A stretch of 64,000 bases of DNA. It comes from Costus lasius. Taxonomy: Eukaryota; Streptophyta; Magnoliopsida; Zingiberales; Costaceae. The notes beneath the pieces are model-generated. The model ran no database searches and was not told the DNA's origin. It saw only the letters and a list, made by a program, of their open reading frames with translations. Where the stretch lies: assembly GCA_027563935.2 (NCBI GenBank), contig CM050451.1, positions 29,713,565 to 29,777,564 of the forward strand. The letters are read 5' to 3'. Made by a program: the position numbers and the translations under genes. Below, one piece after another: positions 1-12,700 of this stretch (its first letter is position 1; each line of letters begins with the position of its first letter).

Positions 1-1572
1 GAATTATCCTTGAATCCTTGGAGCAAATCTGGAGCAGCCAGGGCTAGCTCTGCCTCGGGGAGCCAGGCCTCCTCACCATTAGAAAACTTTACGCGGTAAA
101 ACAGTTGTACCTCGTCCGGGGTGAGTCGAGTCTGGTCCTCAAGGATATCCACTATCTCTGGATCAAAGGGGGCCTCTGGCTCTTTGAGTGAGACAGGCTC
201 CTTGTAAGCTGTGAGATCCTCCACGTTAACTGTGGTGGGGATCCCCAAGTCTGGAGGCAGATCAAGCACGTAGGCGTTGTTGTTGATCTTGCCCACTATG
301 GTGAAGGGTCCCAAACCCTTTGCATCCAGCTTGCGTCCGTGTCCTTGGATACGCTCCTCGCGGACTCGCGGAATCACCTGATCACCTACATTGAATAACC
401 TTTCTCGGCGTTTCTTGTTAGCAGCTTCGCAATATGAAACAGTAGAGTCTAGAATTTTTCTAAGAATCTCATGGTGTAATTGCGAAATATTGAAAGCATA
501 ATCACGAGCTGATAAAGAAGGTTTTAAATTTTTGGGTAAGGCAATCAGATCAATGGGTTTCTTAGGCTGATACCCTAAGTTAGCCTGAAAAGGGGAGAGA
601 CCTGTAGTCCTATTTACAACGCTATTGTAGGAGAACTCGGCGGTGGGCAAAAGTTTGTCCCAAGTGCCGGGGTGTTCGCCTACAAGGCTCCAAGGATGTT
701 CCCCAGTGATCGGTTGACCACCTCAGTCTGACCATCCGTTTGGGGATGATAGGCTGTAGAGAACTTTAGTTTGGTGCCTAGTAAGGTCCACAAGGTCTTC
801 CAAAAGTAACTAACAAACCGGGTGTCCCTATCAGAAACTATGGTAAGGGGGGTACCATGTAGCCTAACAACCTCCTTAAAGAATAATTTGGCTATGTGAG
901 AGGCATCAGAGGTTTTATAGCAGGGAATGAAATGGGCCATCTTAGTGAATCTATCTACTACTACAAAGATGGAGTCATGTTTGCTAGAGGTTCTGGGCAG
1001 CCCTAGGATGAAATCCATGCTTAAGTCTTGCCATGGAGCTTGAGGAATGGGTAGCGGGGTGTAAAGGCCAGCACTATGCTTATAGGTCTTAGTTATCTGG
1101 CATGTCCTACAGTGGCTAACCACCTTAGCAACATCCCTGTTGAGGTTCGGCCAATAAAACCTCTCCTCGACCAAGGTTTGGGTTTTATCCCGACCATGGT
1201 GACCTGCAGACCCTCCTCCGTGTAATTCCCAAATGAGGAATTCTCGGATTGAGGTCATAGGGACACAAAGTATAGGTCCAAGAAATAAGAACCCATCCCT
1301 AAGGGTGTACAATGGATGACTTAGGGGGTCAACACTAAGCTCAGCATGTATAGAAGCAAAGTCAGGACAATCAATATAAGCAGTTTTCATGTTGTCAAAA
1401 CCAGTAACTTGAACATGTAATTGTTGCATTAGTAAAGTAACCCTACTCAAAGCATCAGCTACTTTGTTTTCCTTTCCTGACTTGTGTTTTAAGACAAAGG
1501 TGTATTGCTGGATATACTCTACCCACTTGGCATGCCTAAAGTTCAGTTTCTTTTGAGCACTAAGGTAGGACA
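1..1572 (-). pseudogene. pol: G1 pol, distal part: end of RNase H, integrase, C-terminal tail
   Basis: This continues the G1 polyprotein after the A1 insertion; the reading frame joins exactly across one copy of GGACA. From 1572 downward it encodes the end of RNase H (motif VADALSR), the integrase zinc-binding HHCC region (GHHGRDK, then CRTC near 1120-1105), and the integrase core with its Asp-Asp-Glu triad (MDF near 1020, SDRD near 840, TDGQTE near 710). The frame is lost near 680-690, where one base appears to be missing and a TAG follows at 682-680. Downstream coding potential continues in another frame to position 1: a GPFTIVGKI-type integrase tail and an acidic region resembling a degenerate chromodomain. 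It acts in element replication; this copy is broken. Confidence 0.85.
1568..1572. repeat. Target-site duplication of A1, left copy (GGACA)
   Basis: GGACA directly precedes the TG of the A1 LTR. The matching copy is at 20725-20729, directly after the terminal CA. Removing A1 and one copy restores the G1 reading frame. Confidence 0.95.
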
Positions 1573-3236
1573 TGAAGGTTCCCCTAAGGGGGCGAAACCC
1601 TAAACATGCGTATATAATAAAACTTGCATGGGCGGAATCATAGGATTTCTAGGATCGCATGTATGAACATAGATTAACTTAAAGATTGGACACAAGGATC
1701 ATACCATTGCCATTTCTTGGATGGCGACTTGGAAGCAGAGAACGATGCGGCTCTCCTCCAAAGCGTGCGCACACAAGATGGGTGATCGCCTACTCCTTGT
1801 TGATCCTTGTGCTAGCAAGGCTCCAAGGTCTCCTGATCACGTGAAGGGAGAAGAGATGATCTCTTTTGCTTGGTCGAGTCCTCCTCTTGTCGTCAACCTT
1901 CACACACGAGAGAGTGAGTCGTCGTGAGCAAAAAAGGGGCGAGAGGCGAGGATAGGAGAGAGCTCTTCGAACGTGAGGCGTGGTCTCATTTTGAGATCAT
2001 GGCTTCTAAAAATAGCAAGCCACAACATGCGATCATGTGTTCACACCAAGTGAACGATCGCAATTTCCTCTACCCTTGAACCATGCGCTCACTTGATGAG
2101 CCGGTTCATTTCATTTGGTTCAAGGACCAAATTAAGCCAAGCCTTGATCCAGATCACATTAAACCAAAAGGCTTAAGATCTGACCATTCATCTCTTGATG
2201 CTCTTGATCTCACCGATCTAGCATCCAATCTCTCGATCGAAGCTTACCGATCTCAAGCCCTAATCAATCAAACATGATCAGACCAGATCTCACTTACAAT
2301 CAGAGTTTAAATCCCATTAAACTGAACCAAAACAATTCAGTCGACACGATCTGACATAAGTAAGCCATATCATCAAATTGTGCGACCCTAAGGGTTTCCT
2401 TTAAATGTCGGTAACGATAACTCACGTTATCACGATCAGTGAGGGGTATCTAGCAACACATCACTGTCTCCCGATATAAAGGAAAGAGTCTTCCAAGACT
2501 ACACCCAAACCACAGCACAAGTGTGAACCCAAGTCACTTGACATATGTGTTTCCTTTGCCACAGGATGTTCTTATTGGACAAGCGTGTCAAGCCTGTAAT
2601 TCCAATATGATGAGAATGATTAGATCAGATGAAACATAGTCATCTGGGTATGGCCATACACTTTCTCAATCATCTCATCCAGGGGGCCCCTATAGAACAT
2701 CACACTCCAATCAAGGAGACGGCAATCCTATATCTATCACTAGTGCCCTAACATGACTCATGTTCATTATCCAAGATAGTCTATAACCATTATGTTTCAA
2801 ATGATATTGAACTACCTCAAAATAATGCCAATCATCATTTAGAAACAGAAGTGATCTCAAGTCAAAGGAAATATGCCACTTGTTTGCATATAAGGATTAT
2901 TCACATTGTGACAAGCAATTGAATATCCTAAGTAGGGTCTGTCCACCCATGAGTCTACATCTTATTCCATGCTCGAAGCATCCTATAAGATTAGAACACA
3001 TATTATTCTCAATCATATCAAGGCTGTCTCATGTTCACCAAGATATCTCGACTAAGGACAAAACTGCATGTCAGCCAAGCTGAACAGCATTGAGACATTA
3101 TTCAGAAGTATACATATTGCAGCAGATGATGTAACAACCTGAATAACAACCATTGCCTTTATAAACATAGAGTTTATACATGATACTGAAATAATCCCAA
3201 GGCCTCAAACATTAGCCTTAAGGGCATACCCCAACA
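1573..3236 (-). repeat. A1 3' LTR
   Basis: On the plus strand it runs from TGAAGGTTCCCC to CATACCCCAACA and is followed by the purine tract. It is 1664 bp, 14 bp shorter than its partner, because a block between GTCTGTCCA and CCCATGAG (near 2945) is missing. It contains the three-way-junction segment at 2395-2485. Confidence 0.94.
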
Positions 3237-3249
3237 ATCTCCCACTTGC
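3237..3249 (-). other. A1 polypurine tract
   Basis: The minus strand reads GCAAGTGGGAGAT directly before the 3' LTR (TGTTGGGG). It is the plus-strand priming site, identical in A2 and A3. Confidence 0.88.
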
Positions 3250-3256
3250 ACTTAAT

Positions 3257-6200
3257 CTAATGGTTGAGAAATCTCAAACCCATATTATTACAATGCTTCT
3301 CATGCTTCTGCTGCGCCAGAGGCTTTGTAAGCGGGTCAGCCAGATTGTCATCTGTATGAACCTTGCAGACTTTGATCTCGCCACGATCAATGATCTCCCG
3401 GATCAAGTGAAACCTTCTCTGTATGTGCTTGGACTTCTGGTGCGACCGTGGTTCCTTTGCTTGTGCTATTGCTCCAGTGTTATCACAGAAGATAACCAAA
3501 GGATCTGCACTCGAAGGAACAACACCAAGTTCCTGAACGAACTTACGAATCCACACTGCCTCCTTAGATGCTTCTGAGGCTGCAACATACTCGGCTTCTG
3601 TTGTGGAATCAGCAACAATTGACTGTTTGAAACTTTTCCACACCACTGCTGCTCCATTCAAGCTAAAAACATAGCCTGATTGCGACCGGAAATCATCCTG
3701 GTCAGATTGGAACGAAGCGTCAGTATATCCTTCAATACTGAGTTCTTCCTGACCTCCATATATCAAGAACATATCTTTGGTCCTCCGAAGATATTTCAAA
3801 ATGTTCTTGACCGCAATCTAGTGTGCCTTCCCTGGATTACTTTGGAATCGACTGGTCACGCTTAACCCGTAAGCGACGTCTGGGCGAGTACACAACATCG
3901 CATACATAATGGACCCAATAGCCGAAGCATAAGGCGTATTGTCCATTTCATCTTTCTCAGTCTGTGTTTGTGGACACTGACTCTTTGAAAGATTCAGACC
4001 ATGTCTGACTGGAAGATATCCTCTTTTAGAATTTTCTAAATGGAATCTCTCCAGGACTTTATCGATGTAAGTACTCTGGCACAGCCCGAGAAGCCTCTTA
4101 GATCTATCTCTGTAGATCTTCACACCTAACACATAGGCTGCTTCTCCTAAATCTTTCATCTGGAAACATTTTCTTAACCATGCCTTAACCGCATGTAGTT
4201 CAGGAATATTGTTTCCAATGATTAAGACATCATCGACGTAGAGGACTAGGAAAGTAATCACGCTCCCACTAAACCTCTTATATACACACGGATCATCTTC
4301 ATTCTTGATGAAACCAAATTCACAGATTGATTCATCAAAACGAATATTCCAGCTTCTTGATGCTTGTTTAAGTCCATAAATGGACTTCTTTAATTTGCAT
4401 ATTTTATGACGATCCGATGGATTAGTGAAACCTTCAGGTTGTGTCATATACACATCATCTTCTAATTTTCCATTAAGGAAAGCGGTCTTCACATCCATCT
4501 GCCAGATCTCATAATCATAATATGCCGCTATCGCGAGAATTATCCGAATAGACTTGAACATGGCTACAGGAGAGAAAGTTTCATCATAATCTATCCCGTA
4601 GATTTGTTTGAAACCTTTTGCAACTAGCCTGCCTTTATAGGTAACCACGTTACCATCCATGTCTATCTTCTTCTTGAAGATCCACTTACAGCCTATAGGG
4701 ATTACTCCCGGAGGCGAATCAACCAAATCCCATACTTGGATATCTGACATGGAGTCCATCTCGGCTCGCATAGCTTCAAGCCATCTCGCTGATTCCGGTC
4801 CACTGACCGCATCCACATAAGTGAGGGGTTCATCATCAATGATGTAGACTCCATCATAGCGCTCAGGCTGTCGACGGATCCTTCCCGATCTTCGCGGTTC
4901 CCGTGATATCTGAGCCTCAGGTTGTTCAGTAACCTGATCTACTGGCTCAGGCTCATCCAACTGTGCTTGACTACTTTGTCCTTCTTCTGGATTCTCATCC
5001 AGCTTTATTTCTCTCCCACTGGCTTCTTGCAGAAGAAATTCCTTCTCAAGAAATATAGCCATCCGAGCAACAAATACTTTGTTCTCTTTGGGATCGTAGA
5101 AATAATAACCCTTAGTTTCTTTAGGGTAACCGACAAAGATACATTTCTCAGATCTGCTCTCTAGTTTCCTAGAGGCGAGCTTTTTGACATAAGCCTCGCA
5201 ACCCCAGATCTTAATAAATGTCAAGCTCGGCTGTTTCCCATACCATAACTCATATGGAGTCTTTGAAACGGCCTTGGATGGCACTCGGTTTAGTACCTTT
5301 GCAGCTGTTTCCAGTGCAAATCCCCAAAAGGAGTAAGGTAGAGTAGCCTGACTCATCATAGAACGAACCATATCCAGTAATGTTCTATTTCTCCTCTCGG
5401 ACACACCATTCCATTGCGGTGTTCCTGGCGGAGTGAGCTGTGAGATAATCCCACACTCCTTCAGATAGTCAGTAAACTCATGACTCAAGTATTCTCCACC
5501 TCGATCTGAGCGAAGTGCCTTGATATTTCGGCCTAGCTGATTTTGTACTTCATTTTTGAACTCTTTGAACTTGTCAAAAGATTCACTCTTATGTCTCATT
5601 AGATAGACATAACCATACCTACTAAAATCATCAGTAAAGGTAATGAAGTATGAATAGCCACCTCTGGCATGTTTACTAAATGGCCCACACACATCACTGT
5701 GAATGAGGTCAAGTAAACCTGAAGCCCTTTGACCTTTATTGGAAAAAGGAGACTTCGTCATTTTACCCATTAAACAAGCTTTGCATGTATCAAGCTCCTC
5801 ATAGGAGAATGATCCCAGCAGTCCATGGTCATGCAACCGCTTAATGCGCTTCTTGTTAATATGGCCTAAACGACTATGCCATAGCAAGGTGCTGTCATCA
5901 GCATAATTGGCTTTCTTAATATCAATCTGTTGTATTGAACATTCCATGTCCAACATGAATAACCCATTGTTAATTGACCCAGTAGCATAAACAATATTAT
6001 CAAAAGAAATGTAACACTTTGAAATCTTGCATTCAAAGGAAAACCCTTTCCTGACAAGAGCAGGAATAGAGATAATATTCTTAGTTATGCTTGGTACAAA
6101 ATAACAATTGTCCAGTTCTAATACAAGACCAGATGGTAAAGAGATGTGATAAACTCCTACAGCAACAGCAGCAACCCGTGCCCCATTTCCTACTCGTAGG

Positions 6201-6924
6201 TCCACCTCATGCTGTCCCACCTGTCTTCTTCTCTTGAGTTCCTGTACATTTGAACAAATGTGAACTCCACATGCAGTGTCTAACACCCATGAAATAGAAG
6301 AAGAAACCATGACTTCAGTCACGAAAATACCTGAGCCAGAAGCGAAAGAGTTGCTTCCCTTCTTATCTCCTTGGAGCGCTTTACAGTCCTTTTTCCAATG
6401 ACCCAGCTGGCCACAATGGAAACATCTGTATTCCTTCGACCGCTTTACTTTTTGCTTCAGAGCCTTGTTGTAGCTCTTGACAGGGGCTTTGCCCTTCTTC
6501 CCCTTCTTCTTGTTCCTAGAAGGAACCATGAGGACAGAGGATGAAGGCGTTCCCTTCTCACGTGACTGAGTCTGCTCAGTTGTCAAGAGCATATTCAGTA
6601 ACTCTGCTGGCGTACAGTCGATCTTGTTCATATTAAAATTAATAATGAATGGATCGAAAGAGGCCGGGAGAGACTGCAGGATGATATCTACAACAAGCTC
6701 CTGATTGATGGTGTGCCCCAGTTTCTCTAGAGCCTCCTTGTACCCAATCATCTTGAGCACGTGAGCTCCCACTGGACTCCCTTCAGTCAGTTTGCTCTGA
6801 AAGAAAAGTTTAGTCAAATTATAGCGTTCAGTCCTTGCCTGTGCTACATACAGCATCTTGAGGTTTGCTATAATTTCTATAGCAGATAAATCCTCATGCT
6901 GACGTTGCAGCTGTGGCGTTATAG
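3257..6924 (-). pseudogene. gag-pol: A1 gag-pol, distal part
   Basis: This encodes the copia polyprotein from mid-gag to the stop at 3259-3257. In element order it has the rest of gag, a CCHC knuckle (CFHCGQLGHWKKDC, near 6430-6385), protease (LDTACGVH, near 6285), integrase with zinc-binding HHCC (HSRLGH to CKAC, about 5880-5780) and Asp-Asp-Glu core (TDDFSR, SDRGGEY, SERRN), reverse transcriptase (KTAFLNGKL, YVDDVLIIG near 4230), and RNase H (YTDASFQSDQ, STTEAEY, CDNTGAI). One nonsense mutation is visible: TAG at 3820-3818, where A2 and A3 have tryptophan, after GKAH. The gypsy insertion at 6924 removes the gag N-terminus from this frame. The protease has Asp-Thr-Ala instead of Asp-Thr/Ser-Gly in all family-A copies. 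Confidence 0.9.
6920..6924. repeat. Target-site duplication of the Tekay-type element, left copy (TATAG)
   Basis: TATAG directly precedes the LTR start TGTAAGACC. Its partner is at 17020-17024, and A2 shows the uninterrupted homologous site. Confidence 0.95.
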
Positions 6925-9463
6925 TGTAAGACCCGAGAATTTTGATGTATTAAACCCCGGTATGTGACTCATTTTGATTATCTATAATCAGGCATTTATT
7001 AACCTTGTAGGTGGGATTTTTGGCTAAGGGAAAAAATTATTCTCCTGTGGGGCAAAAAAAAAAAAATAAGTTGCTGTGGAGGAGTCTTGAACTTGAGACC
7101 TTTCCTGTGTATGTTGTCCTGACTACCAGAGTTCTAGCCCAGTCTTTGTGTTATGTATGTGGGCGCCTACTTATTATGTGAGTATGCAGATTAAAACAAG
7201 ATCTCACTTAAGTGCTTTCGAAATTCAGCCCAACCCTAGCCGCCCTTGCGTTTCTTCCTCCCCCTCTCGTGGACAACTGCAGCCGCGCCTTCCCCTTCGT
7301 CCAGCTCCTCTTCCGGCGAGTTTTCCGGCGGCGGCGCTTGGCCTTCCGGTGTGGTGGACGGCGGCGGCGTGTGGAGGCTTCCGACGACTCTCTTGCTCAC
7401 GGTTTGCTTGCAAATCGTTCCCAAGGCGAGTGGAAGTCTTATGTTACCTGTATTCCGAGTATATACCATGTTTTTTTTCTTGCTTTGTGATGGAAAAACG
7501 AGTAGGTTTAATTTCCCCTTACCATGAAACCGTGAATGCCTATTTGAAGTTTCGAAAATCAGATTTAGGGGCTCTAATCATAGGGTTTTTCGTTCTTTAC
7601 TTGATTAGATGTCTTAGGAGGATGAGTTATCATGATCTTGATCTTCAATTTGATTGTATAATGTATTCATGAAAAACCCTAGAGTATGACATGCGCCCAT
7701 GCCCTAAATTGATGAAATTTCATGCTAACTTTTGGGGAAAACTTAGGATTCATGAAATTAGAAGTATAAGGGAATTTATTATGAATTTTATACTATTTTT
7801 GGAGCCTTAATTCATGCTGGCCGAAATTTACCCTAGGGGTATTTTGGTCAATGTTTAGTTAACTTTTGGGGCAAAGCTGTTATTCATGTAATTGAGTTTA
7901 TATGGTACTTAAATATGATTTTTGCCTAATTTTAGGAATTTCCTATGCATAGTGATATGTGTAATCGTTCTCTTGAAATTAAGTGATGGTAATGTGTGCA
8001 ATGCTTGTAATTAATCTGCTTGAGTGGAAATTCTGTTTGATAACCTAGAATGTAGATGTTACAATCTAATTGCCTGAAATCTAGGATTAACACATTATAC
8101 CTGCATGGGAACATTTGTTGAGAACTTAGCATGGTATCTTCCTAACCTGATTGCATGAAACTTAAGGACTACCCTGTCTAAAACATTTATGCTGTGTAAT
8201 TAATTGCGAGTGGTGAGTTCGATAAGTTAGATATCCGGGTATTAGTCTTTTGCTATATGTGTGTGGTGTAAGTCATGTCCATTATGTGTGACCCTGGAGA
8301 TACTGTGAAGTGGGGCAAAGTGCCACGCCTTGGTCAGGCGGGGGCCACCACTTGATCTTCCTTCACAGATGTGATTAGTTTAGCATAAGAGAGACAAAGT
8401 GCCACGCTACTGGTAAGCGAGGGCCACCTCTTGAACTCTCTGACTGCTGTGTGACCAATGTGGGGAAACAAAGTGCCACGCCGTGACTTGGCGGGGGCCA
8501 CCTCTTGATTTACCACATTGTCTGGGTGGGTAGATGGAGATCAGCGTGCCACGTCTTAGCTAGACGGGGGCCACCTCCTGATTTCTCCCCTACTGTTTGG
8601 CATGCATGCATTCTCCGAGCCCTGACGAGGGAAGGGTCGGACCTTTGTGGTCATTTCGTTCTGTTCTGGATTTGGATATGTTAGGATGGGATGTGCATCT
8701 ACGTATGTGTTCTGTTTTGCCATATGATGTGTAAGTCTCTATTTTGTTTTTGTTGTATTATGATTGGATTTCGCCATGTGGATTATTTTGTAAGTTTGTA
8801 TTCTTATCTGTATTTGATTTGATATTTGATAATCGCATTTGGTAAATGTTTTGAAAAACCTTGCATGCTATTTTTGAATGTATTAATGGAGGGGCTTCAT
8901 AAGGTTCTCACTTGCGGAGCTGTTAGCTCACCCCCTCTAAAATCTACAGGTGAGAGACAGTGATTGATACGGCGTTATGCACCTTTGAGATATACTGAGT
9001 AGCTTGATGAAGCTTTGGGTTTTGTGATATGGACCTTGTAAACAATTTTGGTATTTGAATACTTGTATCTTGATTTTGTTATCTGGGGCCTGCGTGCCTG
9101 TATTAGTAGTATTCTGTTTTGGATGATGAATGCTGTATTTTGGTTACATGTGAGGGCTTAGGCCCATTTTGTTACAAGATTTCGGTTGTGGTATCTTGTC
9201 AGCGTTTTGATAGGATTTTATGTTCAGTCTGTTCTGTGATGTGTGATTTTGTCTCCGTATAAGTATAGTACGGAGTTGTGATCTGATTCGATTATGTTCA
9301 GTATTTGATAAGTTGAAATTACTTGTTGTTATGAATCAGTAAAGCATGTGCCTGTATGGGAATTTTCCCGAACCTAGTATGTACGTATACATGCTGCCGG
9401 ATTTTTGTATAAGTTTTCAGATCTTTTATTCCCTAGCTTTGTTCGTAGTATGATCTTGGCTTC

Positions 9464-9501
<38 letters not shown>

Positions 9502-9573
9502 TTTAATCTTCTCGTGACGTTCCTCGTATGATTTCCGCGTGAAATTCGGGGTTAAGTATCGAGGGGCGTTACA
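6925..9573 (+). repeat. Tekay-type 5' LTR
   Basis: It begins TGTAAGACCCGAG and ends GGGGCGTTACA, 2649 bp. It holds a hairpin array at 8303-8593, a further stem-loop at about 8615-8640 (CCGA-CCCT pairing with AGGG-TCGG) and a run of 34 T at 9466-9499. The promoter and polyadenylation site should lie here, but I cannot place them with confidence. Confidence 0.95.
8303..8593 (+). repeat. Array of four covarying hairpins in the 5' LTR
   Basis: Four units follow each other: 8303-8368, 8388-8441, 8456-8520 and 8530-8593. Each has a core GTGCCACG...GGGCCAC with a four-base inner stem and a seven-base loop: CGCC/GGCG, CGCT/AGCG, CGCC/GGCG, CGTC/GACG. Each unit is closed by its own outer stem: CTGTGAAG/CTTCACAG, AGAGAG/CTCTCT, CAATGTGG/CCACATTG, and GTAG-GGAGA-TCAG with CTGA-TCTCC-CTAC. 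Paired positions change together while pairing is kept. Function unknown. Confidence 0.85.
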
Positions 9574-9575
9574 TA

Positions 9576-9587
9576 TGGTATCAGAGG
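9576..9587 (+). other. Tekay-type primer-binding site
   Basis: TGGTATCAGAGG starts two bases after the LTR and matches initiator tRNA-Met except for the last base. Confidence 0.88.
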
Positions 9588-9729
9588 GAGTTTCTAGCGA
9601 ATATTAGATCTGGGTAGTAAAACATTGTTTGTGTATTGCATAGAAATAAACCAAGTAAGGAATTGGTTGTTAGTAAGATAAGGAAATTATTGTTTGTCTT
9701 GACTTGCAAGGTGTTTTTGCTAGGTAAGA
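9588..9729 (+). other. Short leader of the Tekay-type element
   Basis: 142 bases between the primer site and the start codon, AT-rich, with no open frame. Nothing else is recognised in it. Confidence 0.6.
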
Positions 9730-12700
9730 ATGGTACGACCCAAGGGTAATGCTGATAATCAGATGGCTGGCTTTATGAGGGCTTTAGAGTCTATGAGTAG
9801 TATGATTCAACAACAGGGTGCCCTCATTCAGCAGCAGGCTCAGGCTATGCAAGAACAGCAACAGATGATGAGGGAACAGCGTGAGCAGCATCAGGAGTTT
9901 CAGCAGCAACTCCTGCAGCAGAACCGCGATCAGCAACAAGAATTTCACCAGCAGATGCAGCAGCAGATGCAGTCACAGTCTCATTCCCAGTCACAGCCGG
10001 CTGAGAAGGAGAATGTGGGGAGTTCTCAGGAGAATGTGCATAAGAGGTATGCTCAACTGGTGAAGGAATTTCAGCGTATGAACCCTCCAGCTTTTTATGG
10101 GAGCCCAGGGCCTAGAGCAGCTGAGGACTGGCTTGCTGACTTAGATAAGATTTTTGCGGTGATGCGATGTAGCGAAGAGGATAAACTGTGCCTGTCAGTA
10201 TATATGCTGAAGGGGAATGCTGAGATGTGGTGGAAAGGAGTTAAGAGGCTAGCAACTGAAAAAGGGGATACTGTAGACTGGGTTTACTTCATGAGAAAAT
10301 TTAATGACAAGTACTTTCCACCTAGCATGAATGAAGAGAAGGAGGTGGAGTTTATCCACCTGGTGCAGGGTGACCTTTCTGTGGCTCAATATGATATTAT
10401 GTTCACCCAGTTGTCCAAGTATGCTCCCCATTTGGTCAGCACTGAGGAACTAAGGGCCAGGAAGTTTCAGAGGGGTTTGAGAAAAGATATCAGAGATCGG
10501 ATTGTGGCACTGCATCTAGAGACCTATGCTGAGGTTTTAGAGAGGGCTCTCACAGTGGAGAGGTCAATTTCTGAGCAGGCAGTGGTGATTGCCCCAACCC
10601 CTGTTGTGGAGACTGCTGCTCCAGTTCCCCAGAGTCATGAAAAGAAACAATATAAGCACAAGGATAAGAAAGGTAGGCATCATCCCTATCAGAAGAATTT
10701 TAAATCTGCCCGAGGTGATACCGTGGAAGGCAGAAAGTGCTATCATTGTGGAAGCAGTGGTCACGAGATCAAGGACTGCTATAAGAAGTCAGGGGCTTGT
10801 TTCAGGTGTGGTAAGGCCGGACACCGTATCAAAGACTGCCCACAGCTGAAGTCTTCATCTCAGGGTACTGATAAGCCCACAGTGCAGACTCGAGTATATG
10901 CTATTGCTGAGAAGGACGCCAGGGCTTCCAAGTCAGTTGTGGAAGGTACTCTTTTTGTTTTCGATCAGTTAGCACGTGTTTTATTTGATCCTGGTGCCAA
11001 TCTCTCTTTCGTATCAGTTCATTTTGTTCGTTATTTGCCTGTGGCACCTGAGACTCTTGATTGTGCTATATCTGTCTGCACCCCTATGGGTGATTCCCTG
11101 GTAACAGATGTGCTTTATCCTGATTGCATGCTTAGGATAGAGGAATATGACTTGTTTGTTGATTTGATATTGCTTGACATGCTTGACTATGATGTGATAT
11201 TAGGGATGGACTGGTTGTCCTCTTACCATGCCACCCTAGATTGTTTTGAAAAGTTGGTGACTCTGAATTTGAGTGATGGTCATCAATTGCATATCAAAGG
11301 TTTGATTGCAGATCAGGGGTTACATGTGATCTCTTTCCTACATGCTCAAAGGTTATTGGCTGGCGGCTGTAAAGGCTACTTGGCACATGTAAAGGTTCAG
11401 GATGAACCTGTATCTGATTTGGCTTATATACCTGTGGTGAATGAATTCTCAGATGTATTTTCTGATGAGTTATCTGGTTTACCACCTGACCGGGAAGTGG
11501 AATTCAGTATTGACTTGATACCTGGCACTGCCCCAATCTCTAAAGCCCCGTACCGCATGGCCACCTCTGAATTGGCTGAGTTGAAGAAACAGCTGGAAGA
11601 ATTGCTAGAAAAAGGGTACATCAGGCCTAGCGCGTCTCCTTGGGGAGCGCCTGTGTTGTTTGTAAAGAAGAAGGACGGATCACTGAGAATGTGCATCGAT
11701 TACCGTCAGCTGAACCAGGTAACAATTAAGAACAAGTACCCTCTGCCCCGTATTGATGATCTCTTCGATCAGTTACAGGGCGCTACTGTCTTCTCCAAGA
11801 TTGACTTAAGGTCTGGGTATTATCAGCTGAAGGTCAGAGAGGAGGATGTAGTTAAGACAGCATTCAGGACAAGGTATGGGCATTATGAATTTTTAGTTAT
11901 GCCTTTTGGACTAACGAATGCCCCTGCTGTCTTTATGGATCTTATGAATAGGATGTTTCACCATCTCCTGGATAAATGCGTGGTTGTATTTATCGATGAC
12001 ATTTTGGTTTACTCGCGGAGTGCTCAAGATCACGCACAGGACTTACGCAGGGTGATGGAAGTTCTGAGAAGTAAAAGGTTGTATGCCAAGGCCAGTAAAT
12101 GCGAGTTCTGGTTGGAGAAGATTAACTTTTTGGGACATGTGATATCTGGACAGGGTGTGTCTGTGGATCCAGCTAAGGTAGAGGCTATTATTAGCTGGGG
12201 AAGACCAACAAATACATTTGAGATTCGAAGTTTCTTGGGCTTAGCAGGTTACTACCGCAGATTTGTTGAAGGGTTTTCCAAGCTGGTGGGCCCTTTAACA
12301 AAGTTGACCAGGAAGAATGCTGATTTTATCTGGGATGTCAAGTGCGAGGAAAGTTTCCTCGAGCTGAAGAAGCGTTTGACTAGTGCACCGATTCTCACTA
12401 TACCTAGTGGCGGCGAAGGTTTCACTGTGTACACGGACGCCTCTGGCAAAGGTTTGGGCTGTGTACTCATGCAGCATGGTAAGGTGGTTGCCTATGCTTC
12501 CAGGCAGTTAAAGGAATACGAGTCCAACTACCCTACCCATGACTTGGAGTTGGCTGCAGTGGTGTTTGCATTGAAGATTTGGCGTCATTATCTGCTGGGT
12601 CAGACTTTTGATTTGTACACCGACCATCAGAGCCTCAAATACATATTTACCCAGAAAGAACTCAACATGCGGCAGCGGCGGTGGATGGAACTGATCAAAG

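Noticed and set aside
7148..7672. 174-codon open frame in the Tekay-type LTR, repeated at 14596-15120
   Set aside because: It lies wholly in the LTR and is duplicated only because LTRs are. Several overlapping frames of similar length exist in the same GC-rich stretch; no domain or start context supports a gene.
8303..8593. Possible CRISPR-like repeat-spacer array
   Set aside because: Repeats are imperfect, the spaces between them pair with each other to form stems, there are no cas genes, and the context is a plant retrotransposon.
9466..9499. Poly-T run that could be the tail of a retroposed SINE or processed gene
   Set aside because: It is present at the same place in both LTRs (34 and 32 T), so it belongs to the element, and no flanking duplication was seen.
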